The translations under genes and the position numbers were made by a program. Shown here one piece after another: positions 56,997 to 64,000 of a stretch of DNA of 64,000 nt. The notes under the pieces are model-generated. The model saw only the letters and a program-made list of their open reading frames with translations. It was not told the DNA's origin and searched no databases. This DNA comes from a virus: positions 93,342-157,341 of the IMG/VR virus record IMGVR_UViG_3300043449_002191; one strand, written 5' to 3'. Every line of letters begins with the position of its first letter. The stretch's first letter is position 1.

Positions 56997-58850
56997 ATGA
57001 ATTCATCAAAGGAATTACTTAAAGCTATAGTTGGCAAAGATGGTCTTGAGACTTTAGAAAAAGCCATCTTTAAAAAGAGGACAAATGCTGTCATTGATCC
57101 TCTTGAATACTATTTGCCTTTACTAGTAGTCCCTAGAGCTATTCTTTCATGGTTAATTCAAAATATTAAGCCAATGAAAATCGATGAGCTTAAAACCTTA
57201 GAGTTTCCAAATAATCCAGATATTAAAATAGAAATACAGAAACAGGACGTAGATCAGTACCGTGCTGAATTTGTAGAAAAAGGAAGAGTCATACACTCTT
57301 TTGAAAAACAAAGTTTACCAGCAGTCTCTGGACACTTAATGACTGTAGGCGAACTCTACGACTCTTTTTCATCTGAGAAAGATAAGGCTGATTCTGGCTC
57401 AAAGGAAGAGCCTAAAACAGATGAAGTCCCGTCTTTAGATGTAGCTAGAAGTATAATGGCCATTGGCCGTATTAAAATTCCCAATGAAGATCCAGAACAA
57501 GTTAAATGGGTTACATCTCAAAGTAATGTAAAAGAATTATCTGCCGTTATCGGTAAACTCGTAGATGCATTAGTTGCTAAATCTTCTAAAAAAGAAGAAA
57601 CTTTAGATAAAGCTGCAATAAAAGAACAAGAAGATCAAAACATCGAAGAGACAAAATTACCTGAAACTAAGAAGCCAGCCCCTAAAGAACAATACGATGA
57701 AGTTAAAGTAGCAATTCCAAAAGTAACTGATTATATAAAAGATATTACTCCAGAGCCTAAAGAAGCTCCAGAATCAAAAGCTGCATCAAATGCAACTATA
57801 ACTGTTTCCCAATACCTTAGAAGAAGATCTAAGGGGATGACTAAATCAGAGATCTTAGCTAAGCCTTACCAGTCGGAAGCTCAACGCCGCTGGGCTCATA
57901 CAGAAGCTGGAACAAAAGCTTTAGGTGGAAAAGAAAAAGTTAAGCATTGGGATAAAGAATCTAAAGGCAAAGATTTACCTGAAAAAGTAAATAAAGCTGA
58001 AGAAATAAATTGGGAAAATAAAATAAAAGGTAAATCTGGCTTTAATACCGAAGTTGTAGGCGAAGATGATGATTACATTGAAATAGAAGCTACTCATCCT
58101 GAAACAGGTGCAAGAGTTGGTTATGCCACTGTTGATAAACAGCATCCAGAAGACTTTAATTTTGCTAGAGTTGGAGACATAAAAGTAAATTCTAAATGGC
58201 AAAATAATGGAATTGGTACAGATATTTACACCCATGCTTCAAATTATTTAAAAAAGCCATTAAAAATGAGCCGAGATATTCAACCAGCTGCTAGAAAATT
58301 ACATGAAAAATATTCTTCATTTATACAAAAAGCTGAAATGCCTGGAGGAGCTGCACAGCCTAAAAAGCCTGCTATGCCGCAGCCTCCAAAACCACCAGTT
58401 CCACCAAGTAAAAATCCAGCAGGTGCCGCAGCTAAACAAGCTCAGCAATCCGCTAAAGGTAAAATGGCTACCCCAAAGCCTCCAAAACCAGCAGCAGGCT
58501 CATTAGGACCTAAGCCTCCTAAAGTTGGGGCAATGACTAAAAATGAATACTTTAAAAAGAAGCTTAGTAAGTCAGAAGTTACAGAGTCAGAATTATACTC
58601 TCATTGCGAAATCTGCGGAACTTCTCAGTTTAAGAAAACAGAAAAAGGGCCTGAGTTTAGCCCATGTGCCTGTTTTTCTGTAGTCAAAAAAGATGAAGAA
58701 GGCAACTCTAAAAAGTTTGTCAATGTATTAAGAAAAAGCGATGGAAAGTTTGACTTAGAATTTTCTCCAGAGTCTGACCCAGAAACAGTTAAGTTATTTT
58801 TACTTTCAATGAAGGCAAGACTCTTAATTAAAAAGAACCACGGATTGTAG
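56997..58850 (+). CDS. Virion-module protein with GNAT-like domain and C-terminal cysteine cluster
   Basis: A 617-residue multidomain protein. The first 270 residues are helical and charged with a Lys/Glu/Pro linker. SEAQRRWAHTEAGTKAL (residues about 297-313) is a linker motif seen in other phage head-associated proteins. Residues about 340-445 look GNAT-like: GARVGYATVD, VGDIKVNSKWQNNGIGTDIY and AARKLHEKY. A long Pro/Lys/Ala-rich linker follows. Near the C-terminus are CEICGTSQF and CACFSVV, a possible zinc site. It shares the GNAT idea with the 51576 protein, but the two are not close copies. Function is unknown; enzyme cargo or tail-assembly factor are both possible. Confidence 0.7.
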   Translation: MNSSKELLKAIVGKDGLETLEKAIFKKRTNAVIDPLEYYLPLLVVPRAILSWLIQNIKPMKIDELKTLEFPNNPDIKIEIQKQDVDQYRAEFVEKGRVIHSFEKQSLPAVSGHLMTVGELYDSFSSEKDKADSGSKEEPKTDEVPSLDVARSIMAIGRIKIPNEDPEQVKWVTSQSNVKELSAVIGKLVDALVAKSSKKEETLDKAAIKEQEDQNIEETKLPETKKPAPKEQYDEVKVAIPKVTDYIKDITPEPKEAPESKAASNATITVSQYLRRRSKGMTKSEILAKPYQSEAQRRWAHTEAGTKALGGKEKVKHWDKESKGKDLPEKVNKAEEINWENKIKGKSGFNTEVVGEDDDYIEIEATHPETGARVGYATVDKQHPEDFNFARVGDIKVNSKWQNNGIGTDIYTHASNYLKKPLKMSRDIQPAARKLHEKYSSFIQKAEMPGGAAQPKKPAMPQPPKPPVPPSKNPAGAAAKQAQQSAKGKMATPKPPKPAAGSLGPKPPKVGAMTKNEYFKKKLSKSEVTESELYSHCEICGTSQFKKTEKGPEFSPCACFSVVKKDEEGNSKKFVNVLRKSDGKFDLEFSPESDPETVKLFLLSMKARLLIKKNHGL

Positions 58851-58858
58851 GAGGTCTT

Positions 58859-60028
58859 ATGTCGAACCAAAATATGATCTGGGTAAGCATTGAACTAGAC
58901 GCTCTCTCTGACAAAATGCGTGAATATGCCGATAAGGGTTACTTTAGAGAAGCAAAGGATCTTGACGCTACATCTAAGGCATTAAGTGAAAAATTAAAAT
59001 CAATGATCGGTCAATTTGGCGGTACATTACATTTAGCCATAGTTGATAGATATGCACTAGAAATCCCTATTTCACTAGCTGAACAGCTCAATAATTATCT
59101 AATCCCTATGGTTGAACAATACTCAACAAAAGTCGCAGTAGGCATTGGTCTTAATATGGAAGAGGCTGCTAAAGCTGCCAAGATTTCAGCATATTCCGGC
59201 AAAATAGAATTATTTGACCCATCCGTACATCAATTTGAAAAAGCAGAAGAGCTTTATCTTGATCCGACAGAAGAATTTTCTCCAAATATTTATGACAGAT
59301 CTGATCCAGAATCCCCTACACCTAAAGGTAAAGAAAAAATCAAAGAAGTCCCCCCAGCAACATTCCTTGACCCTAATACTGCAGCACAATTAGATATGGC
59401 AGCAGTTCAAGCTATTTTACAGCAGCTTATGGGACCAGCACAGCAATCTCAACAACAAATGCAGCAACAGATGCAACAACAGATGCAACAGCAGCAAGAG
59501 CAAGACCCTAGAGACTTAAGAGAAGCTTTAAACGGTGGGCAAGTTGAAGGCTATAGTCCAGAAAAATCTCAACAAGAAAAAGAAACTGCTAACTCAGAAC
59601 CGGAAGATAATGAGCCACAGCAGGCACAACCAGAAGAAAAAGACGAAAGTACGGATAAGCTTACTACTTTACTTGGCACTATTAACGATAAAATGCCTCA
59701 ATTAATGGAACTTCACGACAAAAACCCAGAAGCCTTCAAAAAGATTCTTGGATTAGTAAATAAAGTTGTCGCAATGGCTAAAGACAAAAAAGCTAAGGTA
59801 GAAAAGTCTGAAATAGACAGTATGACTGAGCAATTAAATAAAGCCATTAAAGGTCGATATCCAGTAGGTACTATTAAAAATAGAAAAAAGAAAGTCGTTG
59901 TTAATGGTAAAGCAGTTTGGAGATCTGTCATTTCTGGAATGGTCAGAGATAATCAAGGTCAGCCTATTTCCGTGAAGTCTCACAATGCTAAAGCTGATGA
60001 CGGAACGGATGGCATGAGAAATGAATAG
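58859..60028 (+). CDS. Virion-module protein with degenerate palm (Cas10/GGDEF-like) domain
   Basis: A 389-residue protein with TAGGAGG before the ATG. Residues about 6-120 fit the beta-alpha-beta palm layout of nucleotidyl cyclases: strand 1 IWVSIELDALSD (candidate metal Asp), a helix, a hairpin GGTLHLAIVDRYALEIP that aligns with the GGDD hairpin of Cas10/mCpol proteins (here VDR, so degenerate), a helix, strand TKVAVGIGLN and EEAAKAAKISAYSGK with the final Lys. The middle is Gln/Met-rich (a Q-repeat near 200-218), then acidic, then a basic C-terminus. Activity is doubtful because only one acidic residue of the hairpin remains. Confidence 0.65.
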   Translation: MSNQNMIWVSIELDALSDKMREYADKGYFREAKDLDATSKALSEKLKSMIGQFGGTLHLAIVDRYALEIPISLAEQLNNYLIPMVEQYSTKVAVGIGLNMEEAAKAAKISAYSGKIELFDPSVHQFEKAEELYLDPTEEFSPNIYDRSDPESPTPKGKEKIKEVPPATFLDPNTAAQLDMAAVQAILQQLMGPAQQSQQQMQQQMQQQMQQQQEQDPRDLREALNGGQVEGYSPEKSQQEKETANSEPEDNEPQQAQPEEKDESTDKLTTLLGTINDKMPQLMELHDKNPEAFKKILGLVNKVVAMAKDKKAKVEKSEIDSMTEQLNKAIKGRYPVGTIKNRKKKVVVNGKAVWRSVISGMVRDNQGQPISVKSHNAKADDGTDGMRNE

Positions 60029-60926
60029 TTTTAAGATAAGCGTAAACATTGAAGAAGTTACTTCAAAACTAAATCAAACCCAAGAAGCAATTGAAAACGT
60101 ATTAAAGCCTGCTATCGAATCAGTTTCAATAGCTACCCATGCATTTATCTTAAATAAGGCTAACACCGAGCTTAGTGGATTTAAAAGAGAAATGTTTTTA
60201 GGCTTAGGTCAATATGCCAAAAAAGCTTCTGGACAATCTAGTAAAGATGAAAGAGTGGATTCTACCGCAAAAAACGTAAGATGGATAAAAATATCTAACA
60301 ATATGTGGGTAGTTGAAATAGATGAATCTGCTAAATGGATTGAAGAGGGTAGACCTGAAACGTCAATGGCGACCGACCAATGGCTTTTAAAACCAGGAAA
60401 AGCAAAAATAGCAAAAGACGGCTCAACTTACCGATCAATACCATTCAAACAAACTGAAGGTAAAAAAGATGCCCCTGGAGCCAAACCTTTATTTGCAGAA
60501 TTAGTAAAAAGAGCTGCAAAAAGGCAAAATGTTTCACTGACAAAACCTGAAATCGGGTTAGACGGAAAGCCAAAAATTGGCATAGTTGCAAAACTTGATA
60601 TTTCTCCGACTATGACAAGATCTGAATCCCCTGTTTTATACTCCAAACCAAGGACTCTTGAAGAAGCTATGGCCACTGGACTTCAGCCGCATGGCGGAAT
60701 ATTCAAATTAAAAGGTGCTGTTGTAACACAAAAATTAAATAAAAAAGGCAAACCAGTAAAAGAAACAGTTGTTTTTAGGACAGTTTCCTCTAAACATAAA
60801 AACGAATCTAGGTGGATGTATCCACAAGTCCAGGCATTTAATGCTATTCCTGCGGCTCATAAATGGGCAGAAGAGCAAATTAATGCTATAATAAAACAGA
60901 TAGAACAAGATTTTGCAAGGACTTAA
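60021..60926 (+). CDS. Putative neck/tail-completion protein
   Basis: A 301-residue protein whose ATG overlaps the previous stop as ATGAATAG. An N-terminal helical segment (TQEAIENVLKPAIESVSIA) leads to a beta-rich region with KWIEEGRPETSM, similar in style to HK97 gp10-type tail-completion proteins. The C-terminal half is basic (KLNKKGKPVKETVVFR). The family is not certain; position among neck genes is the main support. Confidence 0.6.
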   Translation: MNSFKISVNIEEVTSKLNQTQEAIENVLKPAIESVSIATHAFILNKANTELSGFKREMFLGLGQYAKKASGQSSKDERVDSTAKNVRWIKISNNMWVVEIDESAKWIEEGRPETSMATDQWLLKPGKAKIAKDGSTYRSIPFKQTEGKKDAPGAKPLFAELVKRAAKRQNVSLTKPEIGLDGKPKIGIVAKLDISPTMTRSESPVLYSKPRTLEEAMATGLQPHGGIFKLKGAVVTQKLNKKGKPVKETVVFRTVSSKHKNESRWMYPQVQAFNAIPAAHKWAEEQINAIIKQIEQDFART

Positions 60927-60928
60927 TT

Positions 60929-61972
60929 ATGGGAATTTTAGCTACAGATATTCTAATAAAAAGTGCTATTGAGGCAGCATTTGCTGATCTCAGAAAAAAT
61001 TCTTGGATTTTAGATGAAGTTTTTGGTGATTTAGCAAATGATTCACTGTCTAAACATGAGACAGGCTATAAAGAAGTAGTCGCTGCTAAACAGTGGTTTT
61101 TAGAGCAAAATATTGATGTATACCTAGCTAATAGGTACGATACCCCTAGATTCCCATGCATCACTGTAGTAAAAACCTCCTCTTCTGAAATGGAAAACAG
61201 AGCAGCTCTTTCTGATACATTATTTGAATCAGAAGTTGATGCTAAAGACATTACCAAACGTGTACAAAAAGTTTACGATAACTTTACCCCAAAAGCTTAT
61301 GATAGGTCTACTGGTACGGTAACTTTACCTGATAGCTTAAATACTGCTATAATGGCACCCAATCAATATCTTGTATCCAAAAAAACTGGAAAAGCCTATC
61401 AAATCACTAGCCTTATAGACGAATCCTCTTTTACTATTGACCCTAATGTCAAAGATGATTTTACAGAAGCCTATATTGTCCCTCCAACCGTAGTATGGAA
61501 TTTAACTCAAGAAGTTACCTTTCTTGCTGAATCATTTGCAATTGGACTGCACACGCAATCCGACTTAAATCAAGCCTTATGGCTAAGACAGCTAATGCAA
61601 TACATCTTTCTCAGATATAAAGAAGCCTACCTTGAAAGACGTGGATTTGAGCTTTCTACCTTCAATGTAGGTGCAATTGAGCAAAACCCCCATTTTAGCG
61701 GAGTGGAATTAATCTGGTCTTGTCCTCTAATGATATCAGCTCAAGTTGAAGCTACCTTTGTTAAATATGCCGCACCTAAACTTTCTAAAGTTACTGGCGG
61801 AATAAAAATAGCTAAAGGCCAAAAAACTCCTGAAGAATACGCTGCTCATCAAAATATTCAACCAGTTCCTATAAATCAGACTCCTGCTGAAGAAGTGCCT
61901 ACAGCAAATACAGATCCTCAACAGCAAATTACTGAAATTACTGTAGAAATTAAAACTGACGAGAACCAATAA
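60929..61972 (+). CDS. Putative virion (neck or tail terminator) protein
   Basis: A 347-residue protein with an alpha/beta body: N-terminal helix (TDILIKSAIEAAFADLRKN), strands (TPRFPCITVVKTSSSE, LTQEVTFLAESFAIGLHT), a helix (ALWLRQLMQYIFLRYKEAY) and strands (GVELIWSCPLMISAQVEATF). This order resembles tail-terminator-like proteins, but that is only an impression. The C-terminal 60 residues are a Pro/Gln/Thr-rich tail. It lies just before the Nudix gene. Confidence 0.6.
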   Translation: MGILATDILIKSAIEAAFADLRKNSWILDEVFGDLANDSLSKHETGYKEVVAAKQWFLEQNIDVYLANRYDTPRFPCITVVKTSSSEMENRAALSDTLFESEVDAKDITKRVQKVYDNFTPKAYDRSTGTVTLPDSLNTAIMAPNQYLVSKKTGKAYQITSLIDESSFTIDPNVKDDFTEAYIVPPTVVWNLTQEVTFLAESFAIGLHTQSDLNQALWLRQLMQYIFLRYKEAYLERRGFELSTFNVGAIEQNPHFSGVELIWSCPLMISAQVEATFVKYAAPKLSKVTGGIKIAKGQKTPEEYAAHQNIQPVPINQTPAEEVPTANTDPQQQITEITVEIKTDENQ

Positions 61973-61976
61973 TAAC

Positions 61977-61986
61977 CCTAATCTTA
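61977..61986 (+). promoter_or_regulatory. CCTAATCTTA motif, 7 nt before an ATG
   Basis: Exact motif 4 nt after the previous stop. Seven nt (TGTTAGT) separate it from the Nudix ATG at 61994 and no ribosome site is present, again suggesting a leaderless start if this is a promoter. Confidence 0.6.
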
Positions 61987-61993
61987 TGTTAGT

Positions 61994-64000
61994 ATGAAAA
62001 AGATTGCGATTATTGCTATTCAGCATCCCACAGAAGCAAATTTATACTTGCATGGCCTTAGAGCTGATAATGCAAAATGGGCTTTACCAGGAGGACATTT
62101 TATTCCTGGAGAGCTTCCAGATGAAGCAGCCAATCGAGAGCTTGAAGAAGAAACAGGCTTAAAGGGTATAAAATTAGATAAAGTCGCAGAATCTACTACT
62201 AGTACTCATAATTTACATTTATATCACCATAAATGCACATCTAGTTTAAATTTAAATTCTCAAAATGACCCAGATCAAGAGTTTGTTACATTCAAATGGT
62301 TAGACCCAAAAGAACATGAGAATTTACACATACCTAAAGAAAATAATATACTTATACATCATTTGAAAAATAGCGAAATAAAACCATTTGTTTTTCATGA
62401 ATCTGATCAAGAAGATGAAGTTGATGATGGACACGACCATTTTGGTTATCCAATTAAAGGTTTTATTAAAAAAACTGAAAACATTACTTTTGAGTCTTTA
62501 AAAAAAGGTAAAAAAGATATTTTACAGGTTTTAGGCGCAGAAAGCATAAAACCTGAGCATAAAGAATATATTGATTGGGCACAAAAATTGCCAAATTCAA
62601 ATTGGCAAACTTGGGCCACAAAGCATTATAAGCAAAAGCCACAGGATTTTACACCTGAAATTAAACAAAAAATAGAGCATTTTGCTGGCTCTCAGCATAT
62701 TCCTAATATTGCAAAAGTAACATTTGATAAAAGTCATGATTTACATTCAGGATTAAACTTACTTCATTCCGCTGAACAAGATTACACTAAAAAACTTTCT
62801 GAAAACACTAACCTAGTTACGCCAACACAAAAAACTCAAAAAGTTGTTAACGGTGCTACTAAACCAAACAGACATTGGTTTGGATTAGGAGTTGGTAGCT
62901 GTAAAGCTGAAGGCAAAGCCATGGGGCATTGCGGAAACAGGCCATCAAAAGTAGATGGGGACAAGGTGCTGTCCTTAAGGACAGAGCATAAAGTTGGAGA
63001 TAAAACATTCCATGAACCCCACGTAACTTTTATTTCAAACAATGGGTTTTTAGGTGAAATGAAAGGTCGAGGAAATCTAAAACCTACAAAAGAATACCAT
63101 AAAGATATAGTTGAATTGTTAAAAAATCCTCAAATAAAAGGTATTATTGGTGAAGGGTATAAACCTAAAAATAATTTTCATTTTTCTCATTTATCTACAG
63201 AACATCAAAATGAAGTTTTAGCTCATAATCCTAATTTAATTACTGACACAACATCTAAAGAAAATATAACTAAAATATTAGATACTAAATTACCTGTAAA
63301 ATATCTTCACTTAATTGGTATAATAGCTAAAAATCCAAACCTTGATCCTGTACATCATGCTAAGCTAGTTAATACTAAAGATTTTTCTGTTAGATCATCA
63401 ATAGCTAAAAATCCAAACCTTGATCCTGTACATCATGCTAAGCTAGTTAATAGTAAAGATTCTTATATTAGATCATCAATAGCTGAAAATCCAAACCTTG
63501 ATCCTGTACATCATGCTAAGCTAGTTAATGATGAGGAGTCTTATGTTAGAAGAGCAATAGCTTCAAACCCAAACCTTGATCCTGTACATCATGCTAAGCT
63601 AGTTAATGATGAGGAGTTTTCTGTTAGAAGAGCAATAGCTTCAAACCCAAACCTTGATCCTGTACATCATGCTAAACTAGTTAATGATGAGCAGTTTTCT
63701 GTTAGATCATCAATAGCTGAAAATCCAAACCTTGATCCTGTACATCATGCTAAGCTAGTTAATGATGAAGTTTTTGCTGTTAAATCATCAATAGCTTCAA
63801 ACCCAAACCTTGATCCTGTACATCATGCTAAACTAGTTAATAGTAAAGATTCTTATATTAGATCATCAATAGCTGAAAACCCAAACCTTGATCCTGTACA
63901 TCATGCTAAGCTAGTTAATGATAAAGCTATTGATGTTAGAAAAGCAATAGCTTCAAACCCAAACCTTGATCCTGTACATCATGCTAAACTAGTTAATGAT
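61994..64000 (+). CDS. Nudix hydrolase-domain protein with 26-residue tandem repeats (partial, 3' end beyond window)
   Basis: An open frame of 669 codons with no stop before the window end. Residues 1-135 are a Nudix domain with a perfect Nudix box: GHFIPGELPDEAANRELEEETGL fits G-x5-E-x7-REUxEExGU, with the N-terminal strand KKIAIIAIQHP. Nudix enzymes hydrolyse nucleoside diphosphates linked to another group. Residues about 290-400 contain FGLGVGSCKAEGKAMGHCGN and HVTFISNNGFLGEMKGRGN, a domain of polyvalent phage proteins by style. From residue 444 come tandem 26-residue repeats (IAxNPNLDPVHHAKLVN...), probably an alpha-solenoid. The start is set by the ATG at 61994; no ribosome site is present. 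The protein may be a virion or ejected protein (inference). Confidence 0.85.
   Translation, partial: MKKIAIIAIQHPTEANLYLHGLRADNAKWALPGGHFIPGELPDEAANRELEEETGLKGIKLDKVAESTTSTHNLHLYHHKCTSSLNLNSQNDPDQEFVTFKWLDPKEHENLHIPKENNILIHHLKNSEIKPFVFHESDQEDEVDDGHDHFGYPIKGFIKKTENITFESLKKGKKDILQVLGAESIKPEHKEYIDWAQKLPNSNWQTWATKHYKQKPQDFTPEIKQKIEHFAGSQHIPNIAKVTFDKSHDLHSGLNLLHSAEQDYTKKLSENTNLVTPTQKTQKVVNGATKPNRHWFGLGVGSCKAEGKAMGHCGNRPSKVDGDKVLSLRTEHKVGDKTFHEPHVTFISNNGFLGEMKGRGNLKPTKEYHKDIVELLKNPQIKGIIGEGYKPKNNFHFSHLSTEHQNEVLAHNPNLITDTTSKENITKILDTKLPVKYLHLIGIIAKNPNLDPVHHAKLVNTKDFSVRSSIAKNPNLDPVHHAKLVNSKDSYIRSSIAENPNLDPVHHAKLVNDEESYVRRAIASNPNLDPVHHAKLVNDEEFSVRRAIASNPNLDPVHHAKLVNDEQFSVRSSIAENPNLDPVHHAKLVNDEVFAVKSSIASNPNLDPVHHAKLVNSKDSYIRSSIAENPNLDPVHHAKLVNDKAIDVRKAIASNPNLDPVHHAKLVND
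63323..64000 (+). repeat. 78-bp tandem repeats (eight complete plus one partial) in the Nudix gene
   Basis: Units start at 63323 and every 78 bp up to 63947, each beginning ATAGCT and containing CCTTGATCCTGTACATCATG. Copies differ mainly in the codons after KLVN (TKDFSV, SKDSYI, DEESYV, DKAIDV). They stay in frame, so repeat number can change without breaking the protein. The array continues past the window. Confidence 0.97.

Noticed and set aside
63317-63324. GGTATAAT near the repeat array
   Set aside because: It is part of the codons for the repeat start, lies mid-gene and precedes no gene start.
63323-64000. CRISPR-like regular repeat array
   Set aside because: Units are contiguous with no unique spacers, stay in frame and encode a clear 26-residue protein repeat, so it is a coding tandem repeat.
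1-64000. tRNA genes, integrase, transposons
   Set aside because: I looked for cloverleaf-like stretches, GTTCGA-type T-loops and recombinase motifs and found none that I could support by eye. A tRNA scan over the window would settle the first point.

Overview
This window is a continuous piece of a low-GC genome of a large tailed double-stranded DNA bacteriophage. The evidence is a complete head-packaging module (terminase small and large subunits, portal, MuF-like protein, prohead protease, scaffold-like protein, major capsid protein) beside a large self-sufficient replication and nucleotide module. That module has a C-family DNA polymerase, class Ia ribonucleotide reductase, Rad50/Mre11-like nuclease, UvsW-like helicase, RuvC-like resolvase and GroEL. 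The genome size and a T4-like gene kit point to a big myovirus-like or jumbo phage. The host cannot be named, but strong Shine-Dalgarno sites (AGGAGG) and TTGACA-N17-TATTCT promoters indicate a conventional bacterium. I saw no tRNA or rRNA gene, integrase or CRISPR array.

Layout. Positions 1-19212 are transcribed leftward: DNA polymerase, a phosphoesterase, a membrane-anchored ClpP-like protein, NrdA/NrdB, RuvC-like resolvase, Rad50-like ATPase, a PLP-dependent alliinase-like enzyme, an FmdB-type zinc ribbon, GroEL and a winged-helix protein. A 219-bp AT-rich divergent region (19213-19431) separates this from a rightward block. The rightward block begins with the helicase, a shortened sigma factor, a GroES-like protein and the Mre11-like nuclease (19432-23209), then runs into packaging and head genes (23209-41979), ending at a strong terminator at 42006. 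From about 42.0 to 50.2 kb lies an accessory island: two small leftward genes, a CYTH enzyme, an HNH-dUTPase fusion, small membrane proteins, a DUF932 protein and two ClpP proteases. From 50267 onward come putative neck and virion genes with unusual enzyme-like fusions, ending in an open Nudix protein whose 78-bp tandem repeats run off the window.

How the genes fit together. The leftward block makes and repairs DNA and supplies precursors. The rightward block packages DNA and builds the head. Several virion-module proteins carry enzyme-like domains with no structural role: two PI3/4-kinase/HipA-like kinase domains (one fused to the prohead protease), two GNAT acetyltransferase-like domains, a degenerate Cas10/GGDEF-like palm domain, a Nudix domain and a 2068-residue repeat protein. 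I infer that some of these are capsid cargo delivered with the DNA. The protease-kinase polyprotein and the capsid protein share a peptide (NVAPSQLV) that could be the maturation cleavage site.

Regulation. Three promoter-like classes are visible: TTGAC(A/T)-N17-TATTCT/AATAAT; a GGTATAAT box without a -35 element; and an exact 10-mer, CCTAATCTTA, found nine times. All nine copies are intergenic or overlap a stop codon, and all are in the sense direction of the next gene. Where a Shine-Dalgarno site exists it lies further downstream, and in two cases the ATG follows within 5-7 nt. The phage sigma factor lacks region 4.2, the -35 reader, so it is a candidate reader of one of the last two classes.
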